Positions 29,353 through 36,992 of a DNA stretch of 36,992 bases are shown in pieces (position 1 is the stretch's first letter; every line of letters starts with the position of its first letter). This DNA comes from an uncultured Rhodospirillales bacterium. Its GTDB lineage: Bacteria; Pseudomonadota; Alphaproteobacteria; Rhodospirillales; CAJXLG01. Below the pieces are notes generated by a model. It had not been told where the DNA came from and did no database searches. It worked only from the letters and a program-made list of their open reading frames with translations. The stretch lies in assembly GCA_913055885.1 (NCBI GenBank), contig CAJXLG010000004.1, forward strand, positions 1 through 36,992. The letters run 5' to 3'. The translations under genes and the position numbers were made by a program.

Positions 29353-32307
29353 ATGACCCGCCAGGCGACAGCATCCGGCGCCGACGCCCTTTACGACCAT
29401 ATCGCGGAGACCCTGGCCCACCGGCCGCACGATCCCTTCGACAACCCGGTGCGGCGCAGCGCCCGCGACCTGGGCCAGGCCCTCATCGCCGGCCGGCACG
29501 ACCTGGACGGCACCATGCCGCAGCTCGTCCAGCGGCTGACGCTGGACGCCTTCCGCTACCGGGCGCGGCGGCTGCGCGACTATCTGGGCGAGTGCGGTCC
29601 GGAAGCCAACGCCGCCACCTTCCGGTCCGTGGTGGGCGCCTTCGCCGAATCGTCCGGCTCCGGCCGGGCGGGCTTCGAGGCCTTCCGCCGCCTGGTGGAG
29701 CGCGAGCTCCTGGGCATCGTGGTAACGGGTCACCCCACCTTCGGCATGTCGTCGGAGCTCACGCGCGTGCTGGCGCGGCTGGCCACGGGCATCGGCCGCG
29801 GCGGCACGCCCCTGGACGAGGCGGGCGTGGCGGCGCTGGAGGAGACGGCGGCGGAGCAGGTGCACGGCCGCCACCAGCGCCTGGACCTCAAGGCCGAGCA
29901 CGATTTCGCCCAGGAGGCCATCGCCAACGTCCAGGACGCCATGCGCCGCGTCTACGGCACCATCGTGGCGACGGCGGCGGAACACTACCCCGAGTACTGG
30001 CGCGAGCTGACGCCGCGCCTGATGACCGTGGCCAACTGGGTGGGCTACGACATCGACGGCCGCGCCGACATTCCGTGGTACCGCACCCTGCACATGCGGC
30101 TGTCGTGCGCCGTGGTGCAGCTCGAACGCTACCGGGCGTCGGCGCGCGCCCTGGCCGAGGCGGCCGCCGGGGCCGAGGGGGAATCGCACGAGGTGCTGCA
30201 GGCCGTGCGCACCCTGGAGACCACCATGCTCACGGCCCTGGAGACCCTGCGCGGCGACGTCGAGGCGCTTGCCAAGATCGAGGACGAGTCGCGCGACACC
30301 GTCGTCCACGCCGCCGAACGCATGGCCACCACGCGCGACACCCGGCTGGCCGACCCCGCCCGCCTGACGGCCCTCCTGGACCCGGTGGTGGAGGGGGCCG
30401 GCGATCAGGACGTGGCCCGCCAGGCCGCCGTCCTGCGCGCCGAGATCGCCAACTTCGGCCTGGCCACGGCGCACGTCCACGTGCGCCTCAACGCCTCGCA
30501 GGTGCACAACGCCGTGCGCAAGCAGGTGGGCATGGAGAGCACGCCGGACGCCCCGGGCGTGCGCCGCCGCGTGCTGCGCGCCCTGGACGACCTGCTGGAC
30601 CGGGTGGAGCCGGTGACGGTGAACTTCGGCTCCATCCTGGGCGAGACCATGACGGCCCGCCGCCTGATGATGGTGGTGGCCAAGATGCTGCGCTACGCCG
30701 ACTCGCGCACGCCCATCCGCTTCCTCATCGCCGAGTGCAACGACGCCTTCACCGTGCTGGCGGCCCTCTATCTCGCCAAGCTCTTCGGCGTCGAGGACCG
30801 GGTGGACATCTCGCCCCTGTTCGAGACGGAAGACGCCCTGCGCCACGGCCACGACATGGTGCGCGAGCTCCTGCGCAACGAGCACTACCGCGCCTATGTG
30901 GAAAAGCGCGGGCGGCTGTGTCTGCAGACGGGCTTTTCCGATTCCGGGCGCTACATGGGCCAGACGGCGGCGTCGCTCGCCATCGAGCGGCTGCGCGTGA
31001 AGCTGGCCAAGGTGCTGCGCGACGAGTTCGACCTGACGGGGGTGGACGTGGTGATTTTCGACACCCACGGCGAATCCATCGGGCGCGGCGCCCATCCCGA
31101 GGGCTTCGCCCAGCGCCTGGAATACGCCTATCCGCCCTTCAGCCGGCACCGCTTCGCCTGCGCCGACATCCCGGTGAAGCAGGAGCTGTCCTTCCAGGGG
31201 GGCGACGGCTACGTCTTCCTGGCGACGCCGGAAATGGCGCTGGCCACCACCTGCCGCCTGCTGGAACACGCCCTGGCCATCCCGCACGACGCCTGCGACA
31301 TCGCGGCGCGCACGCGCCACGGCGACCACTTCTACGAGGACACGGAGTATTCCCTGGAGTTCTTCCTGACCATCAAGGACTTCCAGGACCGCCTCATGGA
31401 CAGCCCCGCCTACGCGGCCCTGCTCCAGGCCTATGGCCCCAACCTCTTCTTCCCCACCGGGTCGCGCAAGGCCAAGCGCCAGCACGACACGGCGGGGCGC
31501 ATCGAGGAGAGCCACCCCAGCCAGATGCGCGCCATCCCGCACAACGGCATCCTGCAGCAGATGGGCTTCCTGGCGAACTCCGTCTCCGGGGTGGGGGCGG
31601 CCATCGCCACGGACCGCGACCACTTCGCCGAGGTGTACCGCAACTCGGCGCGGCTGCAGCAGCTCATGGCCCTGGTGGCGCACGCTTGGCGGCTGTCGGA
31701 CCTGGACGCCTTCGACGCCTACACGGCCCTGTTCGATCCGCAGTTCTGGCTGGCCATGGCGCGCGCCGAGGCGGACGGCACCGTGCGCGAGCAGTTCCTC
31801 CGGCTGTCGCGCTTCCACGGCGACGCCGGCCGCCACCACATGCTCGACCAGGTGCAGCGCACCCTGACGCGCGACGCCGTGGAGCTGGAGACCGGCCTCC
31901 AGGGCCTGGGCGGGGCGCGCGCCCTGACGCCCGAGGTCATGGACGCCATGGACCCCACGCTGCGCATGCTGCACACGGTGCGCATCGCCCTGATCATCCG
32001 GCTCTACGACCTGGCGGCGCGCATCCCGCGCTTTTCCGGCCAGCCGGACGTGACCATCGAGGACGTGGTGAACGGCCTGCTGTCGCTGGACGTGGAGAAC
32101 GCCGTGGCCAGCCTGCGCCGCGCCTTCCCGCGCGCCCCGGCGTCGGAGAACCTGGAGGCCTTCGGCGAGCCCGCCACCTACCGGGCGGAGCGCGAACAGG
32201 GCTACGAGGAGGAACACCGGGAACTCTTCGAGCCCATGCTCCAGTGCCACGAGCTCATCCGCCGCGTCTCCGCCGCCATCGCCCACGTCATGGGGGCTGT
32301 CGGATAG
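29353..32307 (+). CDS. phosphoenolpyruvate carboxylase family protein (divergent)
   Basis: 984 aa; VVTGHPTFGMSSELTRVL, SPLFETEDALRHGHDMVRELL, TGFSDSGRYMGQTAAS, IFDTHGESIGRGAHPEGFAQRL, PTGSRKAKRQ, RAIPHNGILQQMGFLAN can be lined up with PEPC motifs, but several active-site positions differ. Confidence 0.85.
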   Translation: MTRQATASGADALYDHIAETLAHRPHDPFDNPVRRSARDLGQALIAGRHDLDGTMPQLVQRLTLDAFRYRARRLRDYLGECGPEANAATFRSVVGAFAESSGSGRAGFEAFRRLVERELLGIVVTGHPTFGMSSELTRVLARLATGIGRGGTPLDEAGVAALEETAAEQVHGRHQRLDLKAEHDFAQEAIANVQDAMRRVYGTIVATAAEHYPEYWRELTPRLMTVANWVGYDIDGRADIPWYRTLHMRLSCAVVQLERYRASARALAEAAAGAEGESHEVLQAVRTLETTMLTALETLRGDVEALAKIEDESRDTVVHAAERMATTRDTRLADPARLTALLDPVVEGAGDQDVARQAAVLRAEIANFGLATAHVHVRLNASQVHNAVRKQVGMESTPDAPGVRRRVLRALDDLLDRVEPVTVNFGSILGETMTARRLMMVVAKMLRYADSRTPIRFLIAECNDAFTVLAALYLAKLFGVEDRVDISPLFETEDALRHGHDMVRELLRNEHYRAYVEKRGRLCLQTGFSDSGRYMGQTAASLAIERLRVKLAKVLRDEFDLTGVDVVIFDTHGESIGRGAHPEGFAQRLEYAYPPFSRHRFACADIPVKQELSFQGGDGYVFLATPEMALATTCRLLEHALAIPHDACDIAARTRHGDHFYEDTEYSLEFFLTIKDFQDRLMDSPAYAALLQAYGPNLFFPTGSRKAKRQHDTAGRIEESHPSQMRAIPHNGILQQMGFLANSVSGVGAAIATDRDHFAEVYRNSARLQQLMALVAHAWRLSDLDAFDAYTALFDPQFWLAMARAEADGTVREQFLRLSRFHGDAGRHHMLDQVQRTLTRDAVELETGLQGLGGARALTPEVMDAMDPTLRMLHTVRIALIIRLYDLAARIPRFSGQPDVTIEDVVNGLLSLDVENAVASLRRAFPRAPASENLEAFGEPATYRAEREQGYEEEHRELFEPMLQCHELIRRVSAAIAHVMGAVG

Positions 32308-32321
32308 GCCCCGCCCCTGCC

Positions 32322-32990
32322 CTACCGGAGCGGCCGCCCCGTCTCGTCTTCCGCCCGGCGGGCCACGGCGTGCGCGAAGCCGGGAAGACGGCCTTCGGCA
32401 TCGGGTCGGGCGTTGGCGGCGGCTTCCCGGAGAAGGCTGGATGTCGGCAGAATGGGCGAATACGGGTCGGCGGGGTCCTCGCGCAGGACGCCGTCCATGG
32501 CCGCTTGTCGGTTCTTCACCAGAAACGGGGCGTTGAGGTTCAGAACGGCGATCATGGTCTTTGCCGCCGTGTCCCCGTCGTCGGCGGGCTCGATCGTGCC
32601 GTCCCACAGGAACCGGAAACGGCGCTCGCACGCCGGGTCCTGCGGGTCCACGTGCCGGACGTCGTCGAACCACTTGCCCTTGGCGTGGCCGCACACGCGG
32701 GGTTCCCGGGAATGGCCTTCCCGCTGGCAAGAGGCGTGGAGGTTGCCGTAGTCGAAGATGCGGTCGGGGTAGTCGCGGCGCGGCCGGAAGTGCTCGATGT
32801 GGCTGTCGCCGCGCGCTACCGGTCGGCCACAGTAGCAACAGATCCAGCCCTGTTCGGCCAACAGGGCGTGAAAAAGGGCGTCTTTTTCGGGGTTCTGGAG
32901 ATGGTTCCAGGCGCGCCCGTCGTCGTTCGCCGTCCGGGCAAGCCACGCCGTGAAGGTGGCAGGCGGGCTTCCTTTCGCGACATGTTTCAT
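32322..32990 (-). CDS. ptuB: HNH endonuclease, PtuB-like (Septu / TIGR02646-type)
   Basis: WICCYCGRPVARGDSHIEHFRPRRDYPDRIFDYGNLHASCQREGHS...CGHAKGKWFD: zinc Cys pairs and HNH core; 4-bp ATGA overlap with the upstream AAA ATPase. Confidence 0.85.
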   Translation of the reverse strand: MKHVAKGSPPATFTAWLARTANDDGRAWNHLQNPEKDALFHALLAEQGWICCYCGRPVARGDSHIEHFRPRRDYPDRIFDYGNLHASCQREGHSREPRVCGHAKGKWFDDVRHVDPQDPACERRFRFLWDGTIEPADDGDTAAKTMIAVLNLNAPFLVKNRQAAMDGVLREDPADPYSPILPTSSLLREAAANARPDAEGRLPGFAHAVARRAEDETGRPLR

Positions 32991-34258
32991 GCCTGGGCCC
33001 GCGCCCGTCGGTTCAACACGGCCTCGGCGCGCGCCAAGGGCGGCAGGTCGCCGTAATCGGCCCGCATGCGGTCCAACTCGGCACGCGCCGACTCCGGGTC
33101 CTCATCCTCGATGGCCCGGAACAGGGCGTCCAGTTCCCGTTGGACTTCCGGATTGCGTTCCGCGACGCCGAGCACCTGTTGCAGAAGCAGGCTGCTGTCC
33201 ACGCCGTAGGTCATTTCCGGCTGCTCGGCGGTGATTTCCCCGTTTTCATCCGGATACAATACCCAAACGTCCTCGGCCCGCACATGGCTCAGGACCTGGG
33301 GCGAATGGGTGGTCACCAGGAATTGGCAGTTGGGGAAGATTTCTTCCAGCCTGGGCAGGATGATCCGCTGCCACTTCGGGTGCAGGTGAAGCTCGATCTC
33401 GTCGATCATTACCACCCCGCCGCCTTCCAGCGGATTTTCCAGATGCGGATTCAGCACCGCCAGCCGCCGGGCCAGATCGCCGATGAGGGCCAGGAAGCAT
33501 TGTTCCCCGTCCGACAATTGTTGAACCGTGAGTTCCTCGCCCGATTCCTTCTTCAGGGTCATGCGCAGGGGCCGGCGCCGCACCCGCAGGTCATGAAAGC
33601 CCGTGAAGGCCTCGATGGCCCGCCGAACGGCCGCCAGGGCAACATCTGTGTGGGCAGGGTCGTCCCGGCGTTGTTCGTTTTCCAGGTCTTCCCGCTTGCG
33701 GAACCATGTGAAAAAGCTCCGGAAATCGGCGCCGCCGGGCTCCAGGGCCCCGTCGTAGGCCGTCATGGGATCGTCGCCTACCTGTTGGCGGACGCGTAAG
33801 GGAACATCCACGACGGCACGTTTGACGTCGTAATAGACAGCAGTCGGATATGAGATTTGATTTTCATCACTAGCATAAAAATAATCATTAACAATACCCG
33901 TTACATTGTCCACAGAAACATTATCTATTATCGCACTTACTTTTCTCTTGCTTCTTCTTCGAGATTTTCGCCAAGTGGATTCCCTGCAATACACTAACCC
34001 CTTTGACAGTATATAGCACTTGCTAGAATTATTTTTTAAGTCGTTCTGACCGATAGAACGAGCTTTTTTTGGGGTTCCGCTGATCGCACAGATGACATCT
34101 GAAACAAGAATGGCAACAGCTTCCAAAACGGCGGACTTCCCCGCGCCGTTGGCGCCGACCAGGACCGTCGTCCTACCCAACGGCAAATCAAGGCTTTCGA
34201 TCGCCCGGAAATTTCTCAGGGAGATTTCCTGCAGCCACAGGGGCGAGGTTTCGGACAT
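32987..34258 (-). CDS. ptuA: AAA family ATPase, PtuA-like (Septu)
   Basis: SLRNFRAIESLDLPLGRTTVLVGANGAGKSAVLEAVA (Walker A), QLSDGEQCFLALIGDLARRLAVLNP (signature), GGVVMIDEIELHLHPKWQ (Walker B), QFLVTTHSPQVLSHV. Confidence 0.85.
   Translation of the reverse strand: MSETSPLWLQEISLRNFRAIESLDLPLGRTTVLVGANGAGKSAVLEAVAILVSDVICAISGTPKKARSIGQNDLKNNSSKCYILSKGLVYCRESTWRKSRRRSKRKVSAIIDNVSVDNVTGIVNDYFYASDENQISYPTAVYYDVKRAVVDVPLRVRQQVGDDPMTAYDGALEPGGADFRSFFTWFRKREDLENEQRRDDPAHTDVALAAVRRAIEAFTGFHDLRVRRRPLRMTLKKESGEELTVQQLSDGEQCFLALIGDLARRLAVLNPHLENPLEGGGVVMIDEIELHLHPKWQRIILPRLEEIFPNCQFLVTTHSPQVLSHVRAEDVWVLYPDENGEITAEQPEMTYGVDSSLLLQQVLGVAERNPEVQRELDALFRAIEDEDPESARAELDRMRADYGDLPPLARAEAVLNRRARAQA
33841..34080. 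other. AT-rich segment within the ptuA coding region
   Basis: Hand count 89 G/C in 240 nt (about 37% GC), against visibly GC-rich sequence on both sides, including the rest of the same gene. Confidence 0.9.
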
Positions 34259-34296
34259 ATTCAGGGCCCGGGCCGTTTGAAACGCTCAACGGAAAT

Positions 34297-34325
34297 TTTG
34301 TAGCGTCCGCACGCTGGGAACTCAA
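34297..34325 (-). promoter_or_regulatory. putative promoter for the ptuA-ptuB operon
   Basis: On the minus strand: TTGAGT (34325-34320), 17-nt spacer, TACAAA (34302-34297), ~39 nt upstream of the ptuA ATG. Confidence 0.4.
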
Positions 34326-34371
34326 GCCCGCAGGACCATCATGGTGCGCGGGTGTGGGTCGGCGGGCCCCT

Positions 34372-35031
34372 TCACCGCCCGGTCAGGAGATACACCCGCT
34401 CCTGGAGCGCCGTCAGGCCGTCGTCGCGGAAGCCCGGGTGCTCCTCCAGCACGTCCCAGTCGCGCAGGCATGCCAGGTGGTGCGCCGGGCCCAGGAGGGC
34501 GTCCAGCTCGTCGCGCTGCACCGAGAAGGGCGGGCCCTGCATCTGGCCCTCGGGGTAGGAGAGGGCGACGAGCAGGGCCGGCGGCCGGTGCGGCAGCAGG
34601 GTCTGCATGTGCGCCGCGTAGTAGGGGCGCTGCGCCGGCGGCAGGGCGATGAGGGCGGCGCGGTCGAACACCGCGTCCACCGGCCCCAGGGTGCAGGCGT
34701 CCAGGTCGAAAAAGTCGCCCGCCAGAAGCTCCACCCCGGCGGCGTGGAACTGGGTGAAGCGGGGCCGTTTGTGAACCACCGGCGTCAGGCCGTGCTCGGC
34801 ATAGAAGGCGCGGCAGGCGTCCTCGGAAAGCTCCACGCCCACCACCCGGTGACCGCGCGTCCGCGCCAGCCAGTACAGGTCCAGGCTCTTGCCGCACAGG
34901 GGCACGAAGACCCGGGCGTCGGGGCGCGCGCCCACGCGGTCCCAGAAGGCCGTGAGGTGCGGGTTCACCTGCTCCAGGTGCCAGCCGATGCGGTTGCTCT
35001 GCCAGCGTTCCAGCCAGAAGGCGCGGTCCAT
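34372..35031 (-). CDS. tpm: thiopurine S-methyltransferase
   Basis: MDRAFWLERWQSNRIGWHLEQVNPHL, RVFVPLCGKSLDLYWLARTRGHRVVGVELSEDAC, FFDLDACTLGPVDAVFDRAALIALPPAQRPYYAAHMQTLL. Confidence 0.95.
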   Translation of the reverse strand: MDRAFWLERWQSNRIGWHLEQVNPHLTAFWDRVGARPDARVFVPLCGKSLDLYWLARTRGHRVVGVELSEDACRAFYAEHGLTPVVHKRPRFTQFHAAGVELLAGDFFDLDACTLGPVDAVFDRAALIALPPAQRPYYAAHMQTLLPHRPPALLVALSYPEGQMQGPPFSVQRDELDALLGPAHHLACLRDWDVLEEHPGFRDDGLTALQERVYLLTGR

Positions 35032-35036
35032 GGGTC

Positions 35037-35678
35037 TCAGCCTGCCGGGTTGATGAGGGGTGTCTGCGGGATGGCGGCGTCGTCCACCAGCACCCGCTCG
35101 TTTTCCACGCGCGCCCGGCCCTCGGCGATGAGGCGCACGGCCAGCGGGTAGATCCGGTGCTCGGCGGCCAGCACGCGGTCCGCCAGGGTGTCGGCATCGT
35201 CGTCGGGATGCACGGGCACCGCCGCCTGCGCGATGATGGGGCCCTCGTCCATGGCCGGCCGGGTGAAGTGGACGGTGCAGCCGTGCAGCCGCACGCCCGC
35301 CGCCAGGGCCTGCTCGTGGGTGTGCAGGCCGCGGAAGGCGGGCAGCAGCGACGGGTGGATGTTGATGAGGCGATCGCGCCAGCGTTCCACGAACCCGTCC
35401 GTCAGGAGCCGCATGAAGCCGGCCAGGCACACCAGTTCGGCGCCGGCGTCGGCCAGGGCGTCGGTCACGGCCGCCTCGAAGGCCTCGCGGCTGTCGTACT
35501 GCTTGTGGTCCACCACCAGCGTGGGGATGCCGCGCGCCGCCGCCTTGTCCAGGCCGGGCGCGCCGGGCCGGTTGGACAGCACGAGGGCGATCCCGGCGGG
35601 ATAATCGGGATCGGCGGCGGCCGTGAGCAGGGCTTCCATGTTGCTGCCCCGGCCGGAGATGAGGATGGCCGTCTTCAT
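35037..35678 (-). CDS. purN: phosphoribosylglycinamide formyltransferase
   Basis: MKTAILISGRGSNMEALL, LAGFMRLLTDGFVERWRDRLINIHPSLLPAFRGLHTHEQALAAGVRLHGCTVHFT. Confidence 0.96.
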   Translation of the reverse strand: MKTAILISGRGSNMEALLTAAADPDYPAGIALVLSNRPGAPGLDKAAARGIPTLVVDHKQYDSREAFEAAVTDALADAGAELVCLAGFMRLLTDGFVERWRDRLINIHPSLLPAFRGLHTHEQALAAGVRLHGCTVHFTRPAMDEGPIIAQAAVPVHPDDDADTLADRVLAAEHRIYPLAVRLIAEGRARVENERVLVDDAAIPQTPLINPAG

Positions 35679-35688
35679 GCGTGTCCTG

Positions 35689-36852
35689 CTACCGGATGGC
35701 CCAGGCGTCGGCCGCGCCCTGCACGCGGCAGCGGGCGCCGTCCGTATCGGTCTCGCCGACGACGCGGCCGATGGTGTAGACGGTCTCGCCGTGGGCGCGC
35801 AACACGTCCGCCGCCGCCTCGGAATCGCCCGGGCCGCACACGGCCACCATGCCGATGCCGCAGTTGAAGGTCCGCACCAGGTCGTCGGCGGGCACGCCGC
35901 CGCGTTCCGCCAGCCAGCGGCATTCCGGCGGCAACGGCCACTGGGCGGCGTCCAGGTCCACGGCCATGCCCTCGGGCAGGACGCGCGGCACGTTTTCCAC
36001 CAGGCCGCCGCCCGTGATGTGCGCCAGGGCCTTGAGGGTGCCGGCCTGATGCGCCGCCAGGGCGGGGCGGGCGTAGATGCGCGTGGGCGTCAGCAGGGCC
36101 TCGCCCACCCCGGTTTGCGGCTGCCAGGGCGCCGGGTCGTCGGGGCCCAGGTTCTCCCGGTCCAGGACCTTGCGCACCAGCGAGAAACCGTTGGCGTGCA
36201 GGCCGTCGGACGCGAGGCCCAGCACCACGTCGCCGGGCATGACGGCGGCGCCGCTCAACAGCGTGCCGCGCTCGGCGGCGCCCACGCAGAAGCCGGCGAG
36301 GTCGTACTCGCCGCCCGTGTAGAGGCCGGGCATTTCCGCCGTTTCGCCGCCGATGAGGGCGCATCCGGCGCGGCGGCAGCCCTCGGCGATGCCGCCCACC
36401 ACGTCTCGCGCCACGGCGCTTTCCAGGTGGCCGGTGGCGTAATAGTCCAGGAAGAACAGCGGCTCGGCGCCCTGCACCACCAGGTCGTTGGCGCACATGG
36501 CGACGAGGTCGATGCCCACGCCCTGATGGCGTCCGGCGGCCACGGCCAGCTTGACCTTGGTGCCCACGCCGTCCGTGGCGGCCACCAGCAGGGGATCGCG
36601 GAAGCCGGCGGCGCGCGGGTCGAAGACGGCGCCGAAGCCGCCCAGGGCCGCCTCGGCACCGGGGCGCCGGGTCTGTTCCGCGAGGGGGGCGATGGCCTGG
36701 ACCAGGGCGTTGCCGGCGGCGATGTCCACCCCCGCCGCGCGGTAGCTCTCCGGGCTTTCGGCGCTCTTGCGAATGGCGTCGTCGTTGGGCAAAACGGACT
36801 CGGTGTGGCTTGCGGTGCGACAATCGGCTGCGGGAATCGCCTCGGAAAGCAT
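35689..36852 (-). CDS. purM: phosphoribosylformylglycinamidine cyclo-ligase
   Basis: SYRAAGVDIAAGNALVQAI, LVAATDGVGTKVKLA, VGIDLVAMCANDLVVQGAEPLFFLDYYATG, ALIGGETAEMPGLY, HITGGGLVENVPRVLP; start chosen at MLSEAIP, exact start uncertain. Confidence 0.94.
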   Translation of the reverse strand: MLSEAIPAADCRTASHTESVLPNDDAIRKSAESPESYRAAGVDIAAGNALVQAIAPLAEQTRRPGAEAALGGFGAVFDPRAAGFRDPLLVAATDGVGTKVKLAVAAGRHQGVGIDLVAMCANDLVVQGAEPLFFLDYYATGHLESAVARDVVGGIAEGCRRAGCALIGGETAEMPGLYTGGEYDLAGFCVGAAERGTLLSGAAVMPGDVVLGLASDGLHANGFSLVRKVLDRENLGPDDPAPWQPQTGVGEALLTPTRIYARPALAAHQAGTLKALAHITGGGLVENVPRVLPEGMAVDLDAAQWPLPPECRWLAERGGVPADDLVRTFNCGIGMVAVCGPGDSEAAADVLRAHGETVYTIGRVVGETDTDGARCRVQGAADAWAIR

Positions 36853-36874
36853 AACGCATACGGGGGACAGTGCA

Positions 36875-36992
36875 ATGGGGCGCTCTTTCACGGCCCGGCT
36901 CGCGGGGCTCCTCGTCGTCGCCGCCCTGGTGCTGGCGGCGGCCGGGCCGGCGCGCGCCGCGGGGGTCTTCACGGTCCCGGGCGTGGACGTGG
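36875..36992 (+). CDS. signal-peptide-bearing protein, N-terminus only (possibly DUF2066 family), truncated by the window edge
   Basis: MGRSFTARLAGLLVVAALVLAAAGPARAAGVFTVPGVDV...; divergent from purM, a position often occupied by a DUF2066 gene in alphaproteobacteria. Confidence 0.5.
   Translation, partial: MGRSFTARLAGLLVVAALVLAAAGPARAAGVFTVPGVDV

Noticed and set aside
29143-33056. Very long ORFs overlapping the PEPC-family gene on other frames (29143-32946 minus, 1267 aa; 29244-33056 plus, 1270 aa)
   Set aside because: Their translations are low-complexity Arg/Gly/His/Pro-rich shadows of the real frame, typical of stop-poor high-GC DNA; only the 29353-32307 frame carries family motifs.
32322-34371. 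Retron (Ec78-like) rather than Septu
   Set aside because: PtuA/PtuB-like genes accompany some retrons, but there is no reverse transcriptase ORF or obvious msr/msd region nearby; the flanks are the PEPC-family gene and tpm.

Overview
This is a high-GC, gene-dense chromosomal window that looks alphaproteobacterial. That inference rests on an NDUFA12-type complex I gene, the rnd/nrnC-kdsD-lptCAB-rpoN-hpf-ptsN block, purM next to a DUF2066-type gene, and a C-minus L36 gene. Most of it is conserved core: cysC, gpsA, tsaD, rpmJ, two tandem mlaD-like genes, rplU-rpmA-obgE-proB, proA-nadD-rsfS-rlmH, a DsbD-like gene, a class I aminotransferase, asd, hemCD, tRNA-Leu(CAG), lptCAB, rpoN, hpf, ptsN, purN and purM. 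The accessory or unusual items are: (i) an apparently intact two-gene Septu-like (PtuA/PtuB) defence locus at 32322-34258, with a strikingly AT-rich segment inside the ATPase gene; (ii) an Rpn-family PD-(D/E)XK nuclease gene between proB and proA, with an in-frame internal ATG behind a strong Shine-Dalgarno, as expected for an intragenic antitoxin; (iii) a divergent PEP-carboxylase-family protein with substitutions in the normally invariant catalytic loop; (iv) a 124/125-bp tandem duplication that includes the 3' end and stop codon of the aminotransferase gene; (v) a decayed MNT-nucleotidyltransferase remnant; (vi) several intergenic inverted-repeat elements. All calls come from reading motifs and the supplied ORF translations; no database search was run.
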